Positions 39,701 to 49,170 of a stretch of DNA of 64,000 nucleotides are shown piece by piece (position 1 is the first letter of the stretch; each line of letters begins with the position of its first letter). A model generated the notes under the pieces. It was not told where the DNA came from, ran no database searches, and saw nothing but the letters and a program-made list of their open reading frames with translations. The translations under genes were made by a program, and so were the position numbers. The stretch comes from Psychroserpens damuponensis (GTDB lineage Bacteria > Bacteroidota > Bacteroidia > Flavobacteriales > Flavobacteriaceae): positions 1 through 64,000 of the forward strand of contig NZ_JXJO01000017.1 of assembly GCF_000826655.1 (NCBI RefSeq). Direction: 5' to 3'.

Positions 39701-41865
39701 CAGCTAATAATCTAGAGTTTCAAGATTTTAAAATTTCAAAAAACAACCAATCTATTGAAATTACCGACAAGCTCGCTAATATTACAAAATCACATATTGC
39801 AATTGATTTTAACAACTTTAAAATTAGCGAAATTTTCAACTATTTAAATCCAGATGCTCAACTAGCCACTGGAGAACTTAATGGTGATTTTGTATTAGAA
39901 CAACCCTTTGCTCAAACAGGTCTCATTGCAGATTTGAGCATAGAAAAATTCACCATTTTAAAAACAGATTTAGGCGTTTTAAGCCTTCAAGGACATTCAC
40001 TTTCTAATAATAATTACGCCTTTAACGCTGGATTAAAAGGAGGCGATATAGATCTAGACCTCATTGGAGATTACACGGCAACAACCACTGCAGCAAATCT
40101 AGATTTAAATTTAAACATCAACACATTTAAAATGGAAGCCTTAAATACATTGGCTCTAGGAGAAATTAAAGATGGCACTGGTAGTTTTAATGGCAAATTT
40201 AAAGTCACAGGCACAACAACCAATCCTATTTACGATGGTTACTTAAATTTTGTTGATGCAAGTATAAATGCTAGCAAACTTAACACGAAGTTTACTATGC
40301 AAAACGAAACTCTAAACGTTAATAACGAAGGCTTATCAATGTCTAATTTTACAGTTTTAGATGAAAACAATAACGCTTTAGTATTATCTGGAGAGGTTGG
40401 AACCGAGAGTTTTATTAACCCAACATTTAACCTAGATTTAAAAGCAGACAACTTCCAAATACTCAATGCTACCCAAGAAGATAATGAGGATTTCTACGGA
40501 AAAGCAACGTTTAACGCCAATGCGAAATTAACAGGAGATTTACAAATTCCTAAATTAGATGCCGAGTTAACTTTAGGTTCTCAAACAGATATCACTTACG
40601 TCATGCCAACCACCTATGCTAATATTGAAGAACGAGATGGAGTTGTAGCGTTTGTAAACAGAGAAAATCCTGATGCAATCCTCACCCAAACCGAAGAACA
40701 AACCGCAACCATTAAAGGGTTTGATATTTCTACACTTATAAAAATTGGTAAAGAAGCTGCTGTGACCGTAATTATAGATAAAGAAACAGGAGATAATTTT
40801 AGAGCTTCAGGTGAAGGAGAACTCATATTTAACATGGTGCCAAACGGCAGAATATCACTAACCGGAGCTTATGAAATTATAGATGGACATTATGAACTCA
40901 ACCTATATAACCTTGTCAATAGAAAATTTTTAATTGCGCCTGGCAGTCGTGTAAGTTGGTCTGGAGATCCTTTTGATGCCAATTTAGATGTAAGTGCAAT
41001 TTACAACCTAGAAACCTCAGCATCGTCTTTAATGGCTTCTCAAATTTCTGGAGCTGATACATCTGTACAAAACACCTACAAACAAGTGCTGCCTTTTAAT
41101 GTGTACCTTAATATTGATGGCGAATTGTTATCACCTAAAATATCATTTGCCTTAGATATGCCAGAAGAGGAACAAGGTGCAATTAACGGACAAGTATATT
41201 CTCGTGTACAAGAAGTAAATGCTCAAGAAGCAGAACTTAACAAACAAGTATTCTCACTGTTGGTGCTTAATCGTTTTTATCCAGACTCTGGGAGCGATGG
41301 TAGCTCAGGTGGATTTGCAACCATTGCTAGAGATAATCTTAATGACGCAGTTTCTGGGCAACTTAATGCATTTTCAGATAAATTACTAGGCAACTCTGGG
41401 ATTGAGTTAGATTTTGGCCTTAATAGCTACACAGATTATCAAGGCGAAAGCGCTACCGAAAGAACCCAACTCGATGTCGCAGCACAAAAAAAATTATTTG
41501 ATGATCGTTTAATAGTTAGTGTTGGTAGCGAAGTTGATATCCAAGGTAGTAATTCTAATGGAGAATCAACACCACTTATTGGTAATGTAAGCCTAGAATA
41601 TATTGTCTCAGAAGATGGTAGATATCGTCTCAAAGGCTTTAGAAAAAGTGAATTTGAAAATGTCATTGACGGTCAAACAATAGTGAGCGGAATTGCCTTA
41701 ATTTTCACACAAGAGTTTAATGAGTTTGACGAACTTTGGGATGCTATTTTTAAATCACAAAGCGAAAAGAAAGCAAAATTAGAAGCCCAACAAAAAGCGG
41801 CAGAAGACAAACTAAAAGCAAAAGAAGAAGCAACCAATAAAAGTATAGAACAAAAAAAGAACTAG
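36769..41865 (+). CDS. tamB: Translocation and assembly module protein TamB
   Basis: 1698 residues. A basic N terminus and single membrane span (about 27-45) are followed by a very long beta-rich body with repeated VxLDxxxxN units and a C-terminal DUF490-type domain near residue 1300-1600 (GSRVSWSGDPFDANLDVSA). Such proteins bridge the inner and outer membranes and help lipid transport or outer-membrane assembly. A TTG start is forced, since TGA lies two codons upstream and the next Met is inside the span. The protein ends in an unusual charged helix rich in Lys, Glu and Ala (about 1665-1698). tamL follows directly. Confidence 0.92.
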   Translation: MENPETIETSSPKKRPYRWLRRTLRVLLGMLLFLFLTIVFVRSPWGQNIIVSKAVNYVSNKTNTKVAIDKLFITFDGDLQLDGLYLEDKTGDTLVYSKSLEANIPLWKMINGEAVGVDALDWDGLRANVIRKDTVSGYNFQFLIDAFATTDTTTVAVDTTATPLNLVIGNLNLNNIDIVFDDAVAGIDSRFKIGQLKASMNTTNIENMVFDASEIELNNSNIKFIQKPIAIDTTTSNVALPQFSSESLTLQNVVAYYESQPDRIIADLTLNEFSIETPTVNLTENNLKLQRISLKNSKIKLITDAKINGLTQKIVDTKETAQTETQTFDWPQIKINIAEIDIENNLIDYRVGNALPKKNLFNPNAIALKNLTIKAQNIVLKDKRAGLRLNAFKFNETSGLNLKQLALDIEVTDQKMMLDDLDFKLNNNAISGYAHLDYKSIAQLIDAPEYTKVDTNLPSFSISLNELSKFQPDLKNNPYLNTLSKRQLTGNLNAIGNLAQINLREANINWGNTTQISAKGQLKNVTNPETLGFDISQFSAVTKRSDIIQFINEENLGVRLPVAVTLTGQLNGNAQDISAKATLSTTQGIATLKGSFRNSNTIAYDAAIEIKDYKVNELLNNPQFGSLSLNIKTEGNGTAINTLNVSLDATISKFGLNNYKIKNLNINGKIKNGTGNILSNYKDENLNINLDAFVVLDSIAPEATVELDVIGANLQALGLMQRNVKTGMKIFADFKGNGERYDATAIIDDGVIVYDNKTYLLGNFNALAHVEQDTTSISVKNKIINLNLKSNADPQTFSKALQRHVFSYFYRDEKISDTITNPVNLKLEGKITQSPLLNDVFLVNVKDLDTIDIAVNFNEAERQLKANIAAPHINYSGSELDSLAFSMNTDKENFNFNLGFKNITTGPLDVPQTIITGTQTNNELSLNFLGFHDNEQLMNVNTKITGNRERLEFTVNPDSLILNKEKWTIPTTNNAILTANNLEFQDFKISKNNQSIEITDKLANITKSHIAIDFNNFKISEIFNYLNPDAQLATGELNGDFVLEQPFAQTGLIADLSIEKFTILKTDLGVLSLQGHSLSNNNYAFNAGLKGGDIDLDLIGDYTATTTAANLDLNLNINTFKMEALNTLALGEIKDGTGSFNGKFKVTGTTTNPIYDGYLNFVDASINASKLNTKFTMQNETLNVNNEGLSMSNFTVLDENNNALVLSGEVGTESFINPTFNLDLKADNFQILNATQEDNEDFYGKATFNANAKLTGDLQIPKLDAELTLGSQTDITYVMPTTYANIEERDGVVAFVNRENPDAILTQTEEQTATIKGFDISTLIKIGKEAAVTVIIDKETGDNFRASGEGELIFNMVPNGRISLTGAYEIIDGHYELNLYNLVNRKFLIAPGSRVSWSGDPFDANLDVSAIYNLETSASSLMASQISGADTSVQNTYKQVLPFNVYLNIDGELLSPKISFALDMPEEEQGAINGQVYSRVQEVNAQEAELNKQVFSLLVLNRFYPDSGSDGSSGGFATIARDNLNDAVSGQLNAFSDKLLGNSGIELDFGLNSYTDYQGESATERTQLDVAAQKKLFDDRLIVSVGSEVDIQGSNSNGESTPLIGNVSLEYIVSEDGRYRLKGFRKSEFENVIDGQTIVSGIALIFTQEFNEFDELWDAIFKSQSEKKAKLEAQQKAAEDKLKAKEEATNKSIEQKKN

Positions 41866-41868
41866 ATT

Positions 41869-44154
41869 TTGAACACGACCTATAAACATAGTATCTATAT
41901 TTTTTTCTTCGGAATTATATTGCAGTCATGCAGTATCAAAAAGTACATACCAGAGGGAGAACGGTTATATACAGGTGCTAAAATCGAAATTAAATCTGAC
42001 ACAACGGTTAAAAATATTGATGATTTAAAACTAGAGCTAGAAACAGTTTTGAGACCAACTCCCAACTCTAAATTTTTAGGAATGCGACCTGGTTTATATT
42101 ATTACTATAAAAACCAAAAAGAACATCCTGGATTTTTAAATCGATGGCTCTATAAGCAAATTGGAGAAAAACCAGTATACCAATCAAATGTTGAAACTTT
42201 TGAAGTTCAAGAAATTTTACGCAATAGACTAGAAAACAATGGCTTTTTCTACAGTAGCGCCTCATCATCTTTTGAAGAAAAAGAACTAGAAGCCTTTGCA
42301 ACGTACAATCTAAATGTTCCTTCTCCATATAAAATGGAAAGTTTTCAATTAGACTCAATGCCTTCGCCTTTATATGAAGATGTAAAAATAGCTACAACCA
42401 ATTCGCCACTTTCAAAAGATATGCGTTTTGATTTATCTAACTTAAAGCTAGAACGCCTGAGAATAGATTCTGAATTAAAAAACAAAGGGTATTATAATAT
42501 CAATTCTGAATTTTTCATTTTTGAAGCAGATACCAATCAGTACAATAACAAACGTTTCGATTTATTCTTAAAGCTCAAGGCACAGGTTCCGAAGAAATCA
42601 ACGGTACCGTATCAAATAAAGCGAGTCAATGTGTATCCAAATTACAATTTAAAAGACACACTAACCGCTACAGTAGAGCGCTATAATGAAAAGAGTTATC
42701 ATCAAGATTCGTTGTTTTTCAAACTCAAACATTTAGACAAGTTTATCACAATAAAAGAAGGTGATTATTACAATCCGCAAACCTCAAAAAACACATCCAG
42801 ACGGTTATCTACAATTGGCGCATACAAATACATAAATATTCAATATAAAGAAATAGACTCTTTATTATCCGATAGTCTTGGCACCTTAGAAGCCAATATA
42901 TTTTTATCACCTTTAACCAAAAGAGCCTTTAGAGCCGAGCTGCAAGCCGTCACAAAATCTAGTAATTTTACAGGACCCAATTTAGCATTTACTTACAGTA
43001 ACAGAAACTTATTTAAAGGCGGTGAAACCTTAAATTTAAGTGCAAATATTGGTTACGAAACACAGTTTTCTAGTGGTCAATCTGCTGGATTAAGTAGTTT
43101 GGAATATGGTGTAAAAGGAGAAGTAATTTTCCCGAGAGTGATCTCACCTTTTACTATTAATGACGATTTTTTTGAGTATTCTATTCCAAAAACAAAAACG
43201 AGTTTAGGTATAAGTTATTTAAAACGAAGCCAATTATACACCTTAATCACAGGTAGCGCTTTGTTTGGTTACACCTGGAATGCCAATCGTTATATCTCAT
43301 ATGAAATAAATCCTATTTCTGTAAATTATACCAGCTTAGGCAGTACGAGTGACGAATTTGAAGCAATTTTAGAAGACAATCCGTTTTTAGAGCTCAGTTT
43401 TGAACAACAATTTATTTCTGGACTCACATTTTCATTCACTTATAATGAGATCGGTAAAAGTTCAAAAAACATTCAATCCTTTTTAAATGGAACTTTAGAT
43501 GTGGCAGGAAATTCTATCAGCTTATTAGCTAAAGAAGAAACTGCTGGTGCTGCCAAAACATTTTTAGGATTAGAGTATGCCCAATATGCAAAAGCCGATA
43601 TTGATGCTCGTTTTCATTATAACTTCGGAAAAGATAAACAACAAACCATTGCTACAAGAATTTTTGCAGGCTACGGATTAGCATACGGAAACTCAGATGT
43701 AGTACCATATGTAAAACAATATTTCTCTGGAGGACCATATAGCGTTCGTGCATTTAGAACGCGCTCAATAGGACCAGGAACCTACAATGCCGACAATGAT
43801 GCAAATAGCGATAGTACCTTTTTTGATCAAACAGGAAACATAAGACTAGAAGCCAATATTGAATACCGTTTTCCTATCTTTTCATTTTTTAAAGGCGCTC
43901 TTTTCATAGATGCAGGAAATGTATGGAACTCTGAATCCAACCCAACATTTAACGGAGAAGACAAATTCTCATCTAACTTCATCAATGAACTAGGCATGGG
44001 AACTGGCTTTGGCTTGCGAGTTGACCTACAAGGCTTTGTTATTCGTTTTGATTTAGCAGCACCTTTTCATGATCCATCATTACCCAAAGAAGAACGTTTT
44101 GATTTTAGACTTGACGAGCCAGTGCTAAATTTTGCTATTGGATATTCATTTTAA
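41869..44154 (+). CDS. tamL: TamL, BamA/TamA-family outer-membrane lipoprotein
   Basis: 761 residues. The N terminus is a lipoprotein signal ending LQSC with the lipidated Cys at residue 21, then POTRA-like domains, and a C-terminal 16-strand barrel (from about 380) with the family signature YFSGGPYSVRAFRTRSIGPG and a final strand ending AIGYSF. The lipobox version of TamA is what Bacteroidota carry. The TTG at 41869 is the only start that keeps the signal sequence; it lies three bases after the tamB stop, so the two are surely translated together. Confidence 0.92.
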   Translation: MNTTYKHSIYIFFFGIILQSCSIKKYIPEGERLYTGAKIEIKSDTTVKNIDDLKLELETVLRPTPNSKFLGMRPGLYYYYKNQKEHPGFLNRWLYKQIGEKPVYQSNVETFEVQEILRNRLENNGFFYSSASSSFEEKELEAFATYNLNVPSPYKMESFQLDSMPSPLYEDVKIATTNSPLSKDMRFDLSNLKLERLRIDSELKNKGYYNINSEFFIFEADTNQYNNKRFDLFLKLKAQVPKKSTVPYQIKRVNVYPNYNLKDTLTATVERYNEKSYHQDSLFFKLKHLDKFITIKEGDYYNPQTSKNTSRRLSTIGAYKYINIQYKEIDSLLSDSLGTLEANIFLSPLTKRAFRAELQAVTKSSNFTGPNLAFTYSNRNLFKGGETLNLSANIGYETQFSSGQSAGLSSLEYGVKGEVIFPRVISPFTINDDFFEYSIPKTKTSLGISYLKRSQLYTLITGSALFGYTWNANRYISYEINPISVNYTSLGSTSDEFEAILEDNPFLELSFEQQFISGLTFSFTYNEIGKSSKNIQSFLNGTLDVAGNSISLLAKEETAGAAKTFLGLEYAQYAKADIDARFHYNFGKDKQQTIATRIFAGYGLAYGNSDVVPYVKQYFSGGPYSVRAFRTRSIGPGTYNADNDANSDSTFFDQTGNIRLEANIEYRFPIFSFFKGALFIDAGNVWNSESNPTFNGEDKFSSNFINELGMGTGFGLRVDLQGFVIRFDLAAPFHDPSLPKEERFDFRLDEPVLNFAIGYSF

Positions 44155-44266
44155 ACAATATTACTTTAAACCAAATTAAAAAATAACGCCTATACTCACG
44201 AGAAAGGTTGCGTAACTACTCTACCTTAGTCTCAAACTTTAAACACAACATATTAAATCACATTAT

Positions 44267-44274
44267 TAGATTTG
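44267..44274 (+). promoter_or_regulatory. Candidate -7 box for guaD
   Basis: TAGATTTG, 48 bases before the guaD ATG, matches TAnnTTTG; no good -33 element is apparent. The 168-base gap shows no recognisable purine riboswitch core. Confidence 0.35.
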
Positions 44275-44322
44275 AATTTAATATCTTGTAATTAATTACA
44301 AACAAAATTTCAACACATATAC

Positions 44323-44796
44323 ATGACAGATAAAGACAAATTCATGAAAGAAGCAGTAAATGCTGCGCTTAAAGGAATGAATAATAACGAAGGTGGACCA
44401 TTTGGTTGCGTCATCGTAAAAGACGGGAAAATTGTAGGTCGAGGTAATAATAAAGTGACCTCAACAAACGATCCAACAGCACATGCCGAAGTTACAGCCA
44501 TTAGAGATGCTTGTAAAAATTTAGACTCTTTTCAATTAGAGGGTTGCGAAATTTACACCTCTTGTGAACCTTGTCCAATGTGCTTAGGTGCTATTTATTG
44601 GGCTAGACCTGATAAGGTTTACTACGGAAGCAATCAAGTAGATGCAGCAAACATAGGTTTTGATGATGAATTTATTTACAAAGAAATCCCATTACCTTAC
44701 GAAAAACGAAGCATCCCATTTGAGCAATTAGCTCGCGAGATTGCTTTAGAGCCGTTTCAAGAATGGACTAAAAAAGTAGATAAAACTGAGTATTAA
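44323..44796 (+). CDS. guaD: Guanine deaminase
   Basis: Cytosolic zinc enzyme turning guanine into xanthine. The cytidine-deaminase fold motif is AHAEV (H54, E56) and CEPCPMC (zinc ligands C84 and C87). The C-terminal segment IPFEQLAREIALEPFQEWTKK is what distinguishes Bacillus-type guanine deaminase from tRNA adenosine deaminases of the same fold. Its product, xanthine, is the substrate of the xanthine dehydrogenase encoded downstream. 157 residues, typical length. Confidence 0.9.
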   Translation: MTDKDKFMKEAVNAALKGMNNNEGGPFGCVIVKDGKIVGRGNNKVTSTNDPTAHAEVTAIRDACKNLDSFQLEGCEIYTSCEPCPMCLGAIYWARPDKVYYGSNQVDAANIGFDDEFIYKEIPLPYEKRSIPFEQLAREIALEPFQEWTKKVDKTEY

Positions 44797-44811
44797 TGTA
44801 AATCTCGAAAT

Positions 44812-45225
44812 TTGGCGAATGGATTTATAACACTTGAGCATGGAGAAGTTTTCCTTACGAGATGGACAGGATATGAAATGATTATTGAAATAGCAATTCG
44901 TGAAACATCTAAAATAGAGGATGGAATTGAATTTTCAAGTTGGTTACAAACAATGTTACCTAGTTACCCAGGTGAATCTCGAAATTTAGACTTAAGAGGA
45001 CTAACAAAATTAAACAGAGAGTTGTTTTGGAAGGGAATTGAACAAGGAGTAGAAAAAATTGCTGAATTAGGAAAAGCGTACTCACACTTGAAAAAGGAAC
45101 GTATTTTCTCACTTTTTTATATGCACAAAACCAATCCTATTGAACTGAAATTTCTAGAAGAGGATAATGATTTTCTAATAACGAAAGATGAATATATAGA
45201 AAAAATAGGTCCTGGATGGAAATAA
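44812..45225 (+). CDS. Hypothetical protein between guaD and xdhA
   Basis: 137 residues if read from the TTG at 44812; the first in-frame ATG is residue 23, inside what looks like the first strand-helix unit, so TTG is favoured. The N-terminal part is beta-rich (GFITLEHGEVFLTRWTGYEMIIEIAIRE), followed by an amphipathic helix containing SWLQTMLPSYPGES and a C-terminal KEEDN-like acidic tail ending GPGWK. No signal, membrane span or metal motif. The frame keeps coding-like composition throughout. I do not recognise the family; the position inside the purine island suggests, but does not show, a related role. Confidence 0.6.
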   Translation: MANGFITLEHGEVFLTRWTGYEMIIEIAIRETSKIEDGIEFSSWLQTMLPSYPGESRNLDLRGLTKLNRELFWKGIEQGVEKIAELGKAYSHLKKERIFSLFYMHKTNPIELKFLEEDNDFLITKDEYIEKIGPGWK

Positions 45226-45290
45226 ACATAACACCTAAATTCTCTTTATTTATTATCTTGATATTTTAATACTAAAAACAAAAAAAACCA

Positions 45291-46703
45291 TTGATCACCT
45301 TCATACTAAACAACAAAACCATTAAAACACCAGCAAACTCTGGGATGACTTTATTGGATTTTGTGCGCTACGAGCAACGTCTCACAGGCACCAAAATTGG
45401 TTGTCGCGAAGGCGATTGTGGTGCATGCACAGTTCTCGTTGGCACATTGCAAAATGACAGCATCAACTACCAAAGCATCACCTCTTGTATTTCTCCCCTC
45501 GGAAATGCGCATGGCAAGCACATTGTAACCGTTGAAGGCACAAATCTCAAAAACAAACTCACTGCACAGCAGGAAGCCATGAAAGCAAACTACGCAACAC
45601 AATGCGGATTTTGCACACCAGGTTTCGTGGTATCATTAACTGGTTTTGCTTTATCAAATTCTGAAAACAATTACAATAATGCACTTGATGCCATTAGCGG
45701 AAATATTTGTAGATGCACAGGATACAAATCCATAGAAAAGGCAGCGCATCAAGTTGTAACACACTTAAAAAATAAAGAAAATCATCAATCCTTAAATTGG
45801 CTTATTGAAAACGATTTTATTCCTAAATATTTTGCCACAATACCTGAACGATTACAAGATTTAGAAACAAAAAACTTACATCAACCAAAAGGAAAACACG
45901 TATCTGGTGGCACCGATTTGTATGTACAACAAGCCGATCATTTAACAGATAGCGATGTGCATCTTATTACCGAAAAAGACTATTTAAAAGGCATAATCAT
46001 TAAAAACGGAATTTGTACCATTGGAACCAATACAACCGTTTCAGACTTATGGAACCACAGTGAAATTAACAACTATTTCCCTAATTTAAAAAAGCATTTA
46101 AAATTAGTATCATCTGAGCAAATTAGGAATATGGCTTCCTTTGGCGGAAACCTCGTTAATGCCTCGCCAATTGGTGATATGACTATATTTTTTCTTGCAC
46201 TAAACAGCACGCTCACTATCACTAATAACAACGAAACCGAACGTAAAAAAGCACTTAAAGACTTTTACCAAGATTACAAAACCTTTGATTTAAACGATGG
46301 AGAACTCTTAAAATCTATAAGTTTTAATTTACCATCAAAACAGTCGTTTTTTAATTTCGAGAAAGTTTGTAAACGTACGCACTTGGATATAGCAAGCGTT
46401 AACTCTGCCATTCACATTTCCGTAGAAAACAACACCATTAGCGAGGCTCATGTTTCCATTGGAGGTGTTGCGGCAATTCCAAAATACCTGCACGAGACTT
46501 CGACCTTTTTAACAGGAAAAACGCTCAATTCAAATACGATATTAGATGCTAATGAGATTCTTCAAAACGAGATTTCACCCATTAGCGATGTTCGTGGCAC
46601 GAATGATTATAAAAGAGTATTAGCTAGACAATTGTTTTTTGCTCATTTTACTGAGATATTTCCAGAGCAATTCACCTTAAACGATTTTATTCAACATGCA
46701 TAA
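45291..46703 (+). CDS. xdhA: Xanthine dehydrogenase, Fe-S/FAD subunit
   Basis: 470 residues combining two [2Fe-2S] domains and a FAD domain. Cluster ligands are CREGDCGACTVLVG (near 38), QCGFCTPG (near 103) and GNICRCTGY (near 137); FAD binding shows SGGTDLYVQ (near 205) and MASFGGNLVNASPIGD (near 281). It passes electrons from the molybdenum subunit to NAD. The start is TTG at 45291 (LITFILNNKTI), since the next Met would remove the first strand. It overlaps xdhB by eight bases. Confidence 0.93.
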   Translation: MITFILNNKTIKTPANSGMTLLDFVRYEQRLTGTKIGCREGDCGACTVLVGTLQNDSINYQSITSCISPLGNAHGKHIVTVEGTNLKNKLTAQQEAMKANYATQCGFCTPGFVVSLTGFALSNSENNYNNALDAISGNICRCTGYKSIEKAAHQVVTHLKNKENHQSLNWLIENDFIPKYFATIPERLQDLETKNLHQPKGKHVSGGTDLYVQQADHLTDSDVHLITEKDYLKGIIIKNGICTIGTNTTVSDLWNHSEINNYFPNLKKHLKLVSSEQIRNMASFGGNLVNASPIGDMTIFFLALNSTLTITNNNETERKKALKDFYQDYKTFDLNDGELLKSISFNLPSKQSFFNFEKVCKRTHLDIASVNSAIHISVENNTISEAHVSIGGVAAIPKYLHETSTFLTGKTLNSNTILDANEILQNEISPISDVRGTNDYKRVLARQLFFAHFTEIFPEQFTLNDFIQHA

Positions 46704-49020
46704 CAACACCAACAATAAAATCTTAGACACCAAATTAAATGCGGTCTCAAAGTCTATAAAAAAGAGTATTAAAAACTTAGATTCGTACACGCATGTTCGC
46801 GGAGAATCATTGTACGTAGATGATGTTAATATTAGACAAGGCACATTTCATGCAGTGGTTTTTGATTCACCAAAAGGACACGGAATCATCAAAAACATAG
46901 ACTACTCAAAAGCAAGAGCCTTAGAAGGTGTAGAACGCATTTTTACTTACAAAGATGTGCCTGGTAAAAATGAAATTGGTGGTATTATTGCAGATGAACC
47001 TTTATTTGCAGAAAACGAGGTTCATTTTTGGGGAATGCCAATTGCTTTAATTGTCGCAGAAACCGAATTTATTGCCAGAAAAGCTAGAGCATTAATTGAG
47101 ATTGATATAGAAGAACTTCCAGTAATTATAACTGCAAAAGAAGCTAAAGCTAAAGGAAGTTTTATAAATGCACCTAGATCTTTTAGTTTAGGTGATAGTG
47201 ATAAAGCATTTAACAAGTGTGACTATATTTTTGAAGGCGAAACCTTTTCTAATGGGCAAGAGCACCTGTACATAGAAGCACAAGGCGCTTACGCTGAACC
47301 TTTAGAAAATGGTAATATAAAAATCACCTCATCAACACAAGGACCAACTGCGGTACAAAAAACAGTGGCTCAAGTTTTAGATGTTGCAATGCATAAAATT
47401 GAAGTGGATGTTACGCGTCTTGGTGGAGGATTTGGCGGCAAAGAAGATCAAGCAACACCTTGGGCTGTTATGGCTGCTTTAGCGACGTTTCATTTAAACC
47501 AATCGGTTAAATTAATATTAAATCGTCACGACGATTTACGTATGACAGGAAAACGTCATCCTTATGAAAGCACCTATAAAATTGGACTAACCAAAGACTT
47601 AAAAATTCTAGCTTACCAATGTGAGTTTTTACAAAATTCTGGTGCTGCTGCAGATTTATCTCCTGCCATTGCAGAGCGTACATTATTTCATGCTACTAAT
47701 AGTTATTATGTACCTAACGTAACCACAAAAGTACTAAGCTGTAAAACCAATTTACCACCAAATACTGCATTTAGAGGCTTTGGTGGACCACAAGGTATGT
47801 TTGTTATAGAATCTGCTATTGCGAAAGCTGCGCATCACATTGGTGTGCCACCAAGAGACATTCAAGAAGCAAACTTACTAGATGAAAATGATACGTTTTC
47901 ATACGGACAAATAGCCAAGAAAGTAGAAGCTAAAAACACATGGAGCACTGCCAAAAGTGTATACAACATAGAGGCTTTGGAGCGAGACATTTCAGAATTT
48001 AATAATAACAACAGCGCCTTTAAAAAAGGACTGTCATTTATGCCAATTACGTTCGGGATTTCATTTACAAATACACCAATGAATCATGCGCGCGCATTGG
48101 TACATATTTATCTAGATGGTAGTGTTGGTATTAGCACTGCAGCTGTAGAAATGGGTCAAGGCGTGAACACTAAAATGATGCAAATTGCTGCAAATGTGTT
48201 TTCGATACCTATAGAACATATTAAAATTGAAACCACCAATACAACACGTGTTGCCAACACCTCGCCTTCTGCTGCGAGCTCTACGGCAGATTTAAACGGA
48301 AAAGCAACACTAATGGCTTGCAATAGTTTGGTGGAACGTTTAAAAATTGTGGCTTCGGAAATTTTAAATGCTCAAGAAAATGATCTAAAATTAAAAGATG
48401 AATCTGTTTACATTAATGATAAAAAATCAGATTTAACTTGGACAGAACTTATTAGTGCAGCCATGTTAAGACGCGTTGCGCTTACCGAAAATGCTCATTA
48501 TGCGACACCAGAAATTCACTTTGATAAAACCAAAGAAAAAGGACATCCTTTTGCATACCATGTTTATGGAACTGCAATTACAACTACAACTGTAGATTGT
48601 ACGCGTGGTACTTATGAATTTGATAGCGTTAAAATTGTTCATGACTACGGAAAAAGCATGAGTAAGGGTATTGATTTAGGCCAAGTAGAAGGTGCATTAA
48701 TTCAAGGTATTGGTTGGATGACTATGGAAGAGATTGCCTACAATAAAGATGGACGACTATTATCTAACGCGTTATCAACTTATAAGGTTCCTGATATATT
48801 TTCGGTTCCAAAACGTGTAGAAGTTATTCCTGTTGAAACAGATGGTAATGAAATGGCAATTTTAAAATCTAAAGCCGTTGGAGAACCACCTTTAATGTAT
48901 GGTATTGGTGCTTATTTTGCACTCCAAAATGCAATTAAAGCCTTTAACTCAAAATATGACATGAAATTTCATGCACCAATGACTCCAGAAAAAGTTTTAA
49001 TGGGATTGTATGAAAACTAA
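46696..49020 (+). CDS. xdhB: Xanthine dehydrogenase, molybdopterin-binding subunit
   Basis: 774 residues oxidising hypoxanthine and xanthine to urate. Visible are the substrate-channel motif GQEHLYIEAQGAYAEP, TQGPTAVQ, the cofactor loop RLGGGFGGKEDQATPWA, RGFGGPQGMF, and the active-site glutamate region AVGEPPLMYGIGAYFA. No Tat signal, unlike the IorB-type subunit at 32 kb, so this enzyme stays in the cytosol. Its start lies within the end of xdhA, and guaD upstream supplies substrate. No uricase or allantoinase gene is seen here. Confidence 0.94.
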   Translation: MHNNTNNKILDTKLNAVSKSIKKSIKNLDSYTHVRGESLYVDDVNIRQGTFHAVVFDSPKGHGIIKNIDYSKARALEGVERIFTYKDVPGKNEIGGIIADEPLFAENEVHFWGMPIALIVAETEFIARKARALIEIDIEELPVIITAKEAKAKGSFINAPRSFSLGDSDKAFNKCDYIFEGETFSNGQEHLYIEAQGAYAEPLENGNIKITSSTQGPTAVQKTVAQVLDVAMHKIEVDVTRLGGGFGGKEDQATPWAVMAALATFHLNQSVKLILNRHDDLRMTGKRHPYESTYKIGLTKDLKILAYQCEFLQNSGAAADLSPAIAERTLFHATNSYYVPNVTTKVLSCKTNLPPNTAFRGFGGPQGMFVIESAIAKAAHHIGVPPRDIQEANLLDENDTFSYGQIAKKVEAKNTWSTAKSVYNIEALERDISEFNNNNSAFKKGLSFMPITFGISFTNTPMNHARALVHIYLDGSVGISTAAVEMGQGVNTKMMQIAANVFSIPIEHIKIETTNTTRVANTSPSAASSTADLNGKATLMACNSLVERLKIVASEILNAQENDLKLKDESVYINDKKSDLTWTELISAAMLRRVALTENAHYATPEIHFDKTKEKGHPFAYHVYGTAITTTTVDCTRGTYEFDSVKIVHDYGKSMSKGIDLGQVEGALIQGIGWMTMEEIAYNKDGRLLSNALSTYKVPDIFSVPKRVEVIPVETDGNEMAILKSKAVGEPPLMYGIGAYFALQNAIKAFNSKYDMKFHAPMTPEKVLMGLYEN

Positions 49021-49170
49021 CTAAAACATTTATTATTGCTGCCTGTAACATTGAGAGACGTCGAAATACAGGTTTAAACAAAGTTCAAACTGTTAAATTA
49101 TCATACAAGGTTTTTAAAACTTTTAGGTATCAACTAACATCAATCAAGCACCTGCAACGTTCTAAAAAAC

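Noticed and set aside
44155-44322. Possible purine or molybdenum-cofactor riboswitch upstream of guaD
   Set aside because: No recognisable core motifs or stem layout could be found by eye; only a possible -7 box is present.
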